This document shows, in pieces, positions 1 to 7,516 of a DNA stretch of 37,416 bases (its first letter is position 1; each line of letters opens with the position of its first letter). The position numbers and the translations under genes are program-made. The notes beneath the pieces are model-generated. The model was not told where the DNA came from. It did not search any database and was given only the letters and a program-made list of their open reading frames with translations. Location: NCBI GenBank assembly GCA_029263335.1, contig JAJCXS010000104.1, forward strand, positions 1-37,416, written 5' to 3'. Origin of the DNA: Acidobacteriota bacterium. Lineage in GTDB: Bacteria > Acidobacteriota > UBA890 > WLXD01.

Positions 1-1
1 C

Positions 2-157
2 CTCGAGAACACGGGACTGAACAGTTTCACGGAGCGGATTCGCGAACGGGTGAAGAACTACGCGGAGCAGACGCCTTCGAGCAAGGTGATCGCGAATGCC
101 GATGGCTTCGCGAACGCCGACTTGACCTCGATGTTCGACGAATTGGCGGTCAACTAG
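2..157 (+). CDS. C-terminal end of an unrecognised protein (5' end outside window)
   Basis: An open frame enters from the left edge in the frame starting at base 2 and ends at TAG 155-157, giving about 51 residues. The visible tail is hydrophilic, with many charged residues at first and then several Asn and Asp, and ends in DELAVN. It has no membrane segment and no motif I recognise, so no function is proposed. It is followed by a 225-base gap that holds a GC-rich imperfect hairpin, which could end its transcript. Confidence 0.55.
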   Translation, partial: LENTGLNSFTERIRERVKNYAEQTPSSKVIANADGFANADLTSMFDELAVN

Positions 158-167
158 TTCGGGTGAA

Positions 168-207
168 GGGCGGGTCAGCGCACACACAGCGTTCGTGCGC
201 CCCGCCC
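168..207 (+). terminator. GC-rich imperfect hairpin, possible terminator
   Basis: The left arm (168-182, gggcgggtcagcgca) pairs imperfectly with the right arm (196-207, tgcgccccgccc) around a loop of about 13 bases, 11 bases after the first gene's stop. No T-tract follows, so it is not a classical intrinsic terminator. It may act as a Rho-independent-like stop or mRNA stabiliser. Assignment rests only on position and pairing. Confidence 0.3.
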
Positions 208-382
208 GGTTCGCTGAGATCAGGGGGACGTTCAGGGAGCGAAGGGCGCTCGATCGCTGTGTGTACTCTGACCCCGGCACCACCGAACTCGCGAGCTGAG
301 GGGCGTCGGCAGATTGGCGCATTTTCGCTCGACCCTCGGAAACTCCGACGATGCCCGGTTACCTTCTTACAGGAGGTAACCG

Positions 383-865
383 ATGAACTCTGTTGGCTGG
401 ATCGTGGTTTTGATGGTGGCAGCGATCTTGTTGCCCTCCCTGCTGCTGGTCGGCGTTCGCCTTGCGATTCGCTTCAACGAGCACCCGACGGTGGTTGCCC
501 TCCACCGCAGGATGACCGCATTCATGCAACGGCACCAACGTGGATGGGCCATCGGTAATGCCGCGGCCTGGTGCTCCGTTGGCCTTGTCCAGTGGTGGTC
601 TGGGCAGACTCCGACCTTCCTGTTCTTGGGGCTCGTTCACGGTTGGCTGACCTGGCTGTTCTTGCGGGAGGGACAGCAAGACTGGCTCCTCGGGCCTCTC
701 GCCGACGACTTCGCCGACCCACCAGAGCCGGTCACTCCGGAATCCGCCCCCGCGCCACCGCCATTGCCAACGGGCAGCGTCTGGGGACGGGCCGATAGGC
801 CTCCATCAGCCGCAGACCTACGCCGCCGCGCACGCGGGCAACGCATCGAACCCGTCGACCCGTGA
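383..865 (+). CDS. Small membrane protein with Pro-rich cytosolic tail, unknown function
   Basis: This 160-residue protein begins at ATG 383, set by a strong Shine-Dalgarno (aggaggt, about 370-376) placed just upstream. Residues about 4-28 form an N-terminal membrane helix. A second hydrophobic zone at about 55-95, rich in Trp and Leu, is probably two more helices. The last 45 or so residues are Pro- and Arg-rich and likely cytosolic. I recognise no family. Its stop overlaps the GTG start of the next membrane protein (862-865, GTGA), so the two are probably translated together and may form a complex. The product is hypothetical, but the gene call is sound because of the ribosome binding site, the coupling and the clear hydrophobic pattern. 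Confidence 0.75.
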   Translation: MNSVGWIVVLMVAAILLPSLLLVGVRLAIRFNEHPTVVALHRRMTAFMQRHQRGWAIGNAAAWCSVGLVQWWSGQTPTFLFLGLVHGWLTWLFLREGQQDWLLGPLADDFADPPEPVTPESAPAPPPLPTGSVWGRADRPPSAADLRRRARGQRIEPVDP

Positions 866-1203
866 AGCTCGCGGGCCGATTCGTCGGCGTTGTCTCAGCG
901 CTGCTCTCGAGCGGTCTGTTGTTGCGACCACTGGCTGACAACGGTGCCGTCTTCCTTCACCCGCTGTTCGTGCTGCAGTTCACGATGGCCGTGCTCGCGA
1001 TGTGGGCAGCATTTCATCGTAGAAGCCGCGACTATCTGCTCTTCGTGGCGGCGGTAGCGTTCGTCATCGGCTTCGGCTGGTCGTTCATTCTCCAGCCGTT
1101 CCCCATCCGCTGGATCGGCATCGGCAATCTGGGCTACGTCGTCGCCTGGTGGCTACTGCACGACCCGAACGAACTCCTCCACAACGAAGCCCGACCGCTC
1201 TAG
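862..1203 (+). CDS. Small multi-pass membrane protein, unknown function
   Basis: This 113-residue protein starts with GTG at 862, overlapping the previous stop by four bases. Nearly all of it is hydrophobic: helices are visible at about 6-24, 32-52, 57-78 and 85-102. This suggests a four-helix integral inner-membrane protein with very short loops. I do not recognise a family. Translational coupling to the upstream membrane protein implies a joint role. The gene is followed by a convergent intergenic region holding a 28-bp perfect inverted repeat, beyond which the opposite-strand molybdopterin oxidoreductase ends. Confidence 0.7.
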   Translation: MKLAGRFVGVVSALLSSGLLLRPLADNGAVFLHPLFVLQFTMAVLAMWAAFHRRSRDYLLFVAAVAFVIGFGWSFILQPFPIRWIGIGNLGYVVAWWLLHDPNELLHNEARPL

Positions 1204-1262
1204 CCAACCCGGGCCGCCCGGGCTCAAACGTCAGCGAGCCTGATCACGTCTCGGTGACGCCA

Positions 1263-1373
1263 GGGAGCCGCGGGGCGGGACAAGGCTCGACGCCCTTCGC
1301 CGCCCTGCCACGTCTCCATCATCACCAACATCCCGCGCGGGGCGCTCGAGCCTTGTCCCGCCCCGCGGCTCCC
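1263..1373. repeat. 28-bp perfect inverted repeat between convergent genes
   Basis: The left arm (1263-1290) and right arm (1346-1373) are exact reverse complements over 28 bases. A further four pairs can form beyond a one-base bulge (gcc/ggc side). The loop is 55 bases. The arms are very GC-rich (core gccgcggggcgggacaaggc). It lies exactly between the ends of two convergent genes, so a bidirectional transcription barrier is the simplest role. A repeated extragenic palindrome is an alternative, but I saw no second copy in this window. Confidence 0.85.
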
Positions 1374-1386
1374 TTCTCCACCCGAG

Positions 1387-3378
1387 CTACGCGTCCAGAC
1401 GAGCCACCTGTACCCGGGCGTCGTTGAAACACGCTCCTTCGCCGCAGTCCGTGTAGGTGTCCGGCACGAGCGCGTTCGAGGTGCGCCCGTTCAGCGTGTG
1501 GTGACTCCACAGCCCCTTCGGCAGGAAGAGGACCCCGGCGCGCACGCGTTCGGTCACCTGTACCAGGACATGCATCTCGCCCAGATCGTTGTGCACGCGA
1601 ACGCTATCGCCGTCGGTGATGCCGCGCGGCGCCGCGTCGTCCGGATGCATCTGCATCGGCCATTGGCGCCGCACAGTCTGTCCGAACGTCGAGCTCACCA
1701 TCTTGTTGGTGGCCGGCGAGATCAGCGCCAGCGGGAACTGCGGAGTGGCGGGATCCTGCCGCAGAGCGTAGAAATCGCCACCCGCCTCGTCGTCAAGTGC
1801 TGGCGGCAGCAGGTGGATTTTACCGTCCGGGGTCCCGGGGATAATGTCGACCATCTGCACCGGCCGCTCACCCGCCGGCGGCAGCGCGATACCCCGCTCC
1901 TCGATCTGAGATGCCAGTCCACTCGACCCCAGGATCGCTTCGGCCAGAGCCTCGGGCCCCACCGGGTCGTCGTCACGCCATAGCCCCAGCCGCTCGCAAA
2001 GTTCGGCAAATACGTCGTAATTCGGGCGCGCCTCATCCACCGGGTCGGCTACCGGGCCGTGGTGCTGCAGCACCATCGCGCCGTAGCCTTTGGATAGTTC
2101 CGCGTGCTCGAGCATCGCGGTGGCCGGAAGCACCACATCGGCCCAGTCCACGGTGTCGTTGTGCACCTGCTCGAAGACCACCGTGAAGAGGTCATCGCGA
2201 GCCAGCCCGGCGAGCACGCGTTCCTGGTCGGGCAGTGTGGCAACCGGGTTGGCGTTGTACACGAACAGCACCTTGACCGGCGGATCGGAGGCTTCGAGCA
2301 GGGTCCTACCCAGACGATTCATGTTGAGCGTGCGGGCGGTGCTGACGGGCTCGTTGGCCGCGAGCGTTGCATCGAGATCGAAAGCACGCGAGTTACTCAT
2401 CGTGTAGCCGCCGCCACGGACTCCAAACTTGCCCGCGATCGCCGGCAACGCGACGATCGCTGCGGCTGCGCCGCATCCGTTACGGTTCCGCTCCAGGCCC
2501 CAACCGCAACGAATGACCGCCGGCGACGACTCCGCGTACCACTGGGCGAGCACCTGCAGATCGGCCAGGGCCACCCCCGCGGCTTCGGCACTGCGCGCCA
2601 GATCCCAGTCAGCGGCACGGCGGCGATAGCCATCGATCTCGACCGCATGGGCCGCGAGAAACGCCTCGTCAGCGTGACCGTTTTCGAACAGCCAGTTGCC
2701 CAGGGCGAGCGCGATCGCCACGTCGGCACCGGGCTTCACCTCCAGGTGCAGATCCGCGGACCGCGCCAGCTTCGTTCGCCGCGGGTCGATCACCACGAGC
2801 TTCGCACCGCTCTCCTGCGCCGCACGAATGAACGGTAGCGCATGAATTCCTGTCGCGCCCGGGTTGCATCCCCAGACGATGATGAGCTGCGCCTCGACGT
2901 AATCCTGAAACGCCACCCCCGGCATCTTCCCGTACATCTCGGTCACGGCACGGGTGGTAGGCGCGGCGCACACAGTGCGCGCCAGGTTCGAGGCGCCGAG
3001 CCTCCTCCACAGCCGGGCATCCGTGGTGTCCTGCGTGAGCAGACCGTTCGAGCCCCCATACGAGAGCTGCATGAGGGATTCACCGCCGTAGTGCTCGCGC
3101 GCCCCCTTGATCTGGGCAACGACCAGCTCGAGCGCCTCATCCCACGAAACTCGCTCAAAGCTGCCGGTGCCCTTGGCTCCGACCCGGACCATGGGGTGCC
3201 GAAGACGCTCCTTCCCATAGAGCAACTCAGGCAGCGCGCGTACCTTCGAACAGATGAAACCCGCCGTCAGCGAGTTGATCGAATTCCCATCAACGGCAAC
3301 GACGCGGCCGGCCTCGACATCGACCTCCAGGCTGCAAGCATCGGGGCAATCGAGGGGACAGTGCGACTGCTTGGGCAA
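1387..3378 (-). CDS. Molybdopterin oxidoreductase (4Fe-4S, bis-MGD family)
   Basis: This 663-residue protein belongs to the DMSO-reductase superfamily of molybdenum/tungsten bis-MGD enzymes. An N-terminal cluster motif gives four cysteine ligands at C7, C11, C15 and C43 (CPLDCPDAC ... GFICSK), so it should bind a 4Fe-4S cluster. The middle carries the cofactor-binding core, including WGCNPGATG and VIDPRRTKLA. The C-terminal part, with PLALISPATNKMVSSTFG and a hydrophobic beta-rich segment, matches the molydopterin dinucleotide-binding domain. A candidate metal-ligand cysteine is C137 (ARTVCAAPTT). There is no twin-arginine signal, so it is cytosolic. The TTG start at 3378 has a good upstream GGAGG. 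No electron-transfer or membrane subunit gene is adjacent. The substrate cannot be told; BisC- and formate-dehydrogenase-like relatives are both possible. Confidence 0.9.
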   Translation of the reverse strand: MPKQSHCPLDCPDACSLEVDVEAGRVVAVDGNSINSLTAGFICSKVRALPELLYGKERLRHPMVRVGAKGTGSFERVSWDEALELVVAQIKGAREHYGGESLMQLSYGGSNGLLTQDTTDARLWRRLGASNLARTVCAAPTTRAVTEMYGKMPGVAFQDYVEAQLIIVWGCNPGATGIHALPFIRAAQESGAKLVVIDPRRTKLARSADLHLEVKPGADVAIALALGNWLFENGHADEAFLAAHAVEIDGYRRRAADWDLARSAEAAGVALADLQVLAQWYAESSPAVIRCGWGLERNRNGCGAAAAIVALPAIAGKFGVRGGGYTMSNSRAFDLDATLAANEPVSTARTLNMNRLGRTLLEASDPPVKVLFVYNANPVATLPDQERVLAGLARDDLFTVVFEQVHNDTVDWADVVLPATAMLEHAELSKGYGAMVLQHHGPVADPVDEARPNYDVFAELCERLGLWRDDDPVGPEALAEAILGSSGLASQIEERGIALPPAGERPVQMVDIIPGTPDGKIHLLPPALDDEAGGDFYALRQDPATPQFPLALISPATNKMVSSTFGQTVRRQWPMQMHPDDAAPRGITDGDSVRVHNDLGEMHVLVQVTERVRAGVLFLPKGLWSHHTLNGRTSNALVPDTYTDCGEGACFNDARVQVARLDA

Positions 3379-3516
3379 CAGTTCCTCCGCGGGCCGGGTC
3401 AGACTATGATGGTGCTGGCTTGAGCGCCCTTCATGAGCGCCTCGCTACAAGTTCTACTACACCCGTCGCGGGGGCACAGGGGGGGCCAGTGAGCCAGCGC
3501 GACGTCGGGAGAACAC

Positions 3517-4854
3517 ATGGGCTCGCTGTCGTTCATCCATTGCGCTGACGTTCATCTCGGCGCTCCGGTGCGGGGTTCGGCCAAGATGCCGGCCGGGATG
3601 CGGGAGAGGCTTCGCGACGCTCCAGGCGATGCCTTCGCCAAGATCGTCAGCACGGCCATCCACCGCCAGGTAGACGCCGTAATCGTCGCCGGCGACCTCT
3701 TCGATGCCACCGATCGGAATCTCCGGGCGCACGTTCGCCTACGCACTGAACTCGCCCGACTCGACGACGCCAACATCGCCTGTTTCGTGGCCTGCGGCAA
3801 CCATGATCCGCTGGGCGGGATCTCGGGCGGTGTGCGCCTGCCTGATTCGGTGCATGTGTTCGGACCCAAGGTGGAGGCGAAGCCGATCCTGCGCGACGAC
3901 ATGGAAATCGCCCGCGTCTACGGCGTCTCATACGAGAAGAAAGCGGTGCGCCGTAACCTGGCCCAGGACTTCCCGAGGCAGCCAGACGGCCCCTTTAATA
4001 TCGCCGTGCTGCACGCCAACGTCGGCGACCGCGAGCGCCATGGGCGCTACGCGCCGTGCAGGTTGAGAGATCTGACCGACACGCGGTTCGATTACTGGGC
4101 ACTCGGCCATGTCCACACGCGAGAAACGCTGAACTCCCAGGGCCCCGTCGTTCATTACCCCGGGAACCCGCAAGCTCTACACACGCGCGAGCCGGGGGCG
4201 CGTGGAGCAACGCTGGTACAAGTGAGCGACGGCGGCGCGGTGGAACTCGAACCCCTGTGGACAGATGTCGTGCGCTGGCATCGGCACCGGACGGCAATCG
4301 ACGACATGACCACCATCGACGACTTGACGGCCGACTTCGAACGGATCGCAGGCGAGATTCGGCTCGCCGCGCCCAACCGGATCAACATCGTCCGTTGGGC
4401 GCTCTTCGGCAGCGGGCCGCTGCACCCCCTGCTCAACACGCCAGGAGCCGAGCCCGAACTGCGAGCTGCACTGCGCGCGGAATATGGTGTCCGCGAAGAA
4501 GGCAACCCCGTGTGGCTCGAGCGTATCGATCTGGCCACGCAGCCAACTCGTGATGTCGACCGACTACGACAACAACCCGATTACCTTGGCGACATGCTCG
4601 GCCTCGCCGGTGGTCTGGCCGCCTGGCGGCCGAGGTCGCCCCACGCCGAGGTGGGCGAGGCGAGACTGCCGGTCGAGGATCCTCCGGCGGCGGCAGCAGT
4701 AAGAGAAGCCCTGAGCGCTCTCTTGGACGAGCCGCGCCTGGTCCGAGCACTGGGCGACGAGAGCGCCTGGGACCTGCTGCGCTTCGAGGAGTTGCTCAAA
4801 CGAGCGGAAGCCCAGGCGGTCGAGTGCCTCGCACCAACGGAGATCGACACGTGA
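3517..4854 (+). CDS. SbcD/YhaO-like DNA repair exonuclease (metallophosphoesterase)
   Basis: This 445-residue protein is a calcineurin-like metallophosphoesterase of the SbcD/Mre11 class. Metal-binding motifs appear in the expected order: D11-x-H13 (CADVHLGAP), GD60LFD, GN95HD, and GHVH (H198, H200). The C-terminal 150 residues lack those motifs and probably make the capping and partner-binding region. The product would process DNA ends or hairpins in the cytosol with its ATPase partner encoded next, whose GTG start overlaps this stop (4851-4854). The length and the pairing with a membrane-segment-bearing SbcC-like protein fit the YhaO/YhaN group better than classical SbcCD. A molybdopterin oxidoreductase gene diverges upstream across 138 bases. 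Confidence 0.9.
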   Translation: MGSLSFIHCADVHLGAPVRGSAKMPAGMRERLRDAPGDAFAKIVSTAIHRQVDAVIVAGDLFDATDRNLRAHVRLRTELARLDDANIACFVACGNHDPLGGISGGVRLPDSVHVFGPKVEAKPILRDDMEIARVYGVSYEKKAVRRNLAQDFPRQPDGPFNIAVLHANVGDRERHGRYAPCRLRDLTDTRFDYWALGHVHTRETLNSQGPVVHYPGNPQALHTREPGARGATLVQVSDGGAVELEPLWTDVVRWHRHRTAIDDMTTIDDLTADFERIAGEIRLAAPNRINIVRWALFGSGPLHPLLNTPGAEPELRAALRAEYGVREEGNPVWLERIDLATQPTRDVDRLRQQPDYLGDMLGLAGGLAAWRPRSPHAEVGEARLPVEDPPAAAAVREALSALLDEPRLVRALGDESAWDLLRFEELLKRAEAQAVECLAPTEIDT

Positions 4855-7478
4855 TCTTTCGGCGCGTACACGTCAACGGCTTCGGCATCTGGCGCGATCT
4901 CGGTCTCGACGAGCTGTCCCCGGGTCTCAACGTCTTTCTCGCGCCCAACGAAGGCGGCAAGTCAACGCTGATGGCCTTCGTTCGCGCCGTGCTGTTCGGC
5001 TTCAAACGACGGCGCGATCCGCAGCGCTACGAACCGTTGCGCGGTGGCCAGCACGGTGGCTTTCTCGACGTCACCACCGAGGGTCGCGAGTACCGCATCG
5101 AACGCTCCGACGACGGCACCTCACGCGGCGAGGTCGTGGTGACGGGCAACGATGGCTCGGCTTTCCCCGCTGGTAAGCTGGACAACCTGCTGCGCAGCAC
5201 GACCGAGACGCTCTACGAAAACGTCTTCGCATTCGGGCTCGATGAGCTACAACGCCTGGACACGCTGCAGGACGATGACGTTGCCGGACACATCTACAGT
5301 GCCGGGATGGGTGCCGGCACGATGAGCCCGGTGGCGTTCCGCCAGCAGGTTCAGGAGAACATCGACGCCCTCTTCAGGCCACGTGGACGCAAGCAGCCGA
5401 TCAGCGAAGTCCTGGCGAAGATCGAGGAAGACGAGGAGCGGATCGCCCAGTTGCGCGCCATGCCCGAGCAACACACCGAGTTGCTGCGCAAGGAAGGACG
5501 CCTGCGCGAGAAGCTCGCGACCAAAGACCTCCGTATGGACGAGCGCCAGGTTGAATACGACGATCTTCTGCGCACGCAGCGTGCCTGGCCGCACTACGAG
5601 GAGTTGCTCGAGGCCGAGGCGACGCTGCAGACGATCGGAGTGGAACCGCAACGTCTCCATGCGGCGACGGCGGAGGCAAGCAATCACGCCAGCGCCGGCG
5701 GTCATGAAGCCTCGAGCACCGAGGTAGCCGTGGAGGAGCCGACGAGCGACAACGAGGACCGTGCTCCGCGAGTCGATCCCGCGGAACTGATGTCCGCCGC
5801 GCAACGTGGACTGCTGCGTCACGCCAACAAGATCCGCGGGCTGCTCAGCAGCGCCGATAGGTTGCGCGATTTGCAGGCGACCGTGGTGAGCCGGCAGGAA
5901 ACGGCTCGATCACGCCGGCAGACATTCCTCGCAGACGTCGACGAGCTCGGCTCTGACTGGTCGCTCGATCGGGTGCGCGCGATCCGTACCGACGTGCAGG
6001 CCCGGGACGAGATTCGCACCTGGGCCGAGAAGATCCGCCAGGCTGAGGGCGAAATCACCGCCACCGAGTCACGCGCCGGCGACGCGAATCTGGTGTACGA
6101 AGCGATGCAGGAGACGCACGACCAGATCGGCCGCGGCACCTTGGTCGTAACCTGGGGTTTGATCTTGAGCGCGATCGCCGCAACTTCCGTGCTCATACCG
6201 CCGCCCGCGCGTTTCGTCAGCGTCATGAGCGTCGTGTCGGTGGGCGTACTGATCGGTTCGCTGGTTTCCTGGCTGCATCTGCGCGGGCAGCGAGAGCGGC
6301 GCGGGGAGCAGGCAATGGCGGCCCAGCGCGAGGCCGAGCTATGGCAAGGCCACGACACCGCCAAGTCGGCGCACCAGCAAACGCTCGACAGCTGGACTGA
6401 ATGGCTGGGCGAACACCACCTGGCCGACGAGTTGAGCCCCCAGGGGGCGCTCGACCTGCTCGATCGAGTGGTCCAGACGCAGACCGCGGACCATCGTTCT
6501 CACGACGCCCAGCAGGGGGTCGATCTGGCCAGCGCGGATCTACAGCAAGCCTGTATGGAGGTACTCGCGATCCTCGAGGAGATCGATCGTCGCGATCTCG
6601 AACTGCGCTACGACACCATGAAGATGGTGGACCCGCTGCTAGCTACCATCGGAGAGCTGCAGGCCGAACTGGAAGATGTCGAGGCTCACCGGGAGCGTAT
6701 TCGTTCAGTACTCGAGAGACATTCCAGCGCCCGCGCCAGCCTACAGGCTCTGGCCGGCCAGGAGGGCGCGGATACGTTCCGGGAACGATTGTCCGCCTGG
6801 GACCCCGACGCGCTGGCGCGAGCAGTCGGAACGGCACAAGGCAAACTGCGCTCGGTGCGCGCCGATCGCGACGCCTTGAACGAAAGTTTGGGCGCCCTCG
6901 GTCAGCAGATTTCGGACTTGGAGACCGACGAGGCTCTCGCCAATGGCCTGGCCGAGCGCGAGTCGAGACGCGCGGAGCTGGTCGAACTCGTCAACGACTG
7001 GGCCGGTCACACCATCACCGCGGCCCTTTACGACGAGGCCAAGCACAAGTACGAGGCCGAGCGCCAGCCGGAGGTGCTCAAGCTGGCCGGAGAGTTTTTC
7101 GAGCAAATGACCGACGGTCGATACTGTCGCGTGATCGCTCCTCTCGGCGAGGTCCGGCTCGAGGTCGAACGCACAGACAGTGGCGAACGCCTGGCTCCGG
7201 CGGCGCTGTCGCGTGGCACCGGCGAGCAACTCTACCTGGCGATGCGGCTCGCCTTGGCGCGCGCCTATGGCCGGCGCGTCGTTCCGCTGCCGCTCGTAGC
7301 CGACGACATTCTCGTGAACTTCGACGATGATCGCGCGCGCGCGACCGCTGCCCTGCTCAACGACTTTGCGCGCAACGGCCATCAGGTCTTCGCCTTCACC
7401 TGCCACCGACATCTGGCCGAGACCTTCACGCGCAACGCCCCCGACGCCAAGCTCCAGACCCTCCCCGCGCACGGCTGA
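4851..7478 (+). CDS. YhaN/SbcC-like AAA-type ATPase with central membrane segments
   Basis: This SMC/Rad50-like ATPase is about 875 residues long and is the partner of the nuclease encoded just upstream. Walker A is near the N-terminus (APNEGGKSTL, K37). The ABC signature (LSRGTGEQ) and Walker B (LVADDILVNFDDD) lie near the C-terminus, as in Rad50-type folded arms. Long Glu/Arg/Gln-rich stretches between them are coiled coil. Two hydrophobic helices at bases about 6142-6276 interrupt the arm, a trait of YhaN-type proteins that suggests membrane attachment. An acidic, Ala/Ser-rich insert lies at about 5680-5775. I chose GTG 4851 because it overlaps the preceding stop (GTGA). An in-frame GTG at 4824 would add nine poorly conserved-looking residues. 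Confidence 0.88.
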   Translation: MIFRRVHVNGFGIWRDLGLDELSPGLNVFLAPNEGGKSTLMAFVRAVLFGFKRRRDPQRYEPLRGGQHGGFLDVTTEGREYRIERSDDGTSRGEVVVTGNDGSAFPAGKLDNLLRSTTETLYENVFAFGLDELQRLDTLQDDDVAGHIYSAGMGAGTMSPVAFRQQVQENIDALFRPRGRKQPISEVLAKIEEDEERIAQLRAMPEQHTELLRKEGRLREKLATKDLRMDERQVEYDDLLRTQRAWPHYEELLEAEATLQTIGVEPQRLHAATAEASNHASAGGHEASSTEVAVEEPTSDNEDRAPRVDPAELMSAAQRGLLRHANKIRGLLSSADRLRDLQATVVSRQETARSRRQTFLADVDELGSDWSLDRVRAIRTDVQARDEIRTWAEKIRQAEGEITATESRAGDANLVYEAMQETHDQIGRGTLVVTWGLILSAIAATSVLIPPPARFVSVMSVVSVGVLIGSLVSWLHLRGQRERRGEQAMAAQREAELWQGHDTAKSAHQQTLDSWTEWLGEHHLADELSPQGALDLLDRVVQTQTADHRSHDAQQGVDLASADLQQACMEVLAILEEIDRRDLELRYDTMKMVDPLLATIGELQAELEDVEAHRERIRSVLERHSSARASLQALAGQEGADTFRERLSAWDPDALARAVGTAQGKLRSVRADRDALNESLGALGQQISDLETDEALANGLAERESRRAELVELVNDWAGHTITAALYDEAKHKYEAERQPEVLKLAGEFFEQMTDGRYCRVIAPLGEVRLEVERTDSGERLAPAALSRGTGEQLYLAMRLALARAYGRRVVPLPLVADDILVNFDDDRARATAALLNDFARNGHQVFAFTCHRHLAETFTRNAPDAKLQTLPAHG

Positions 7479-7516
7479 GGCCGCGCGCTGCCGAAACCGT
7501 CGACGGCGGCGAACCG

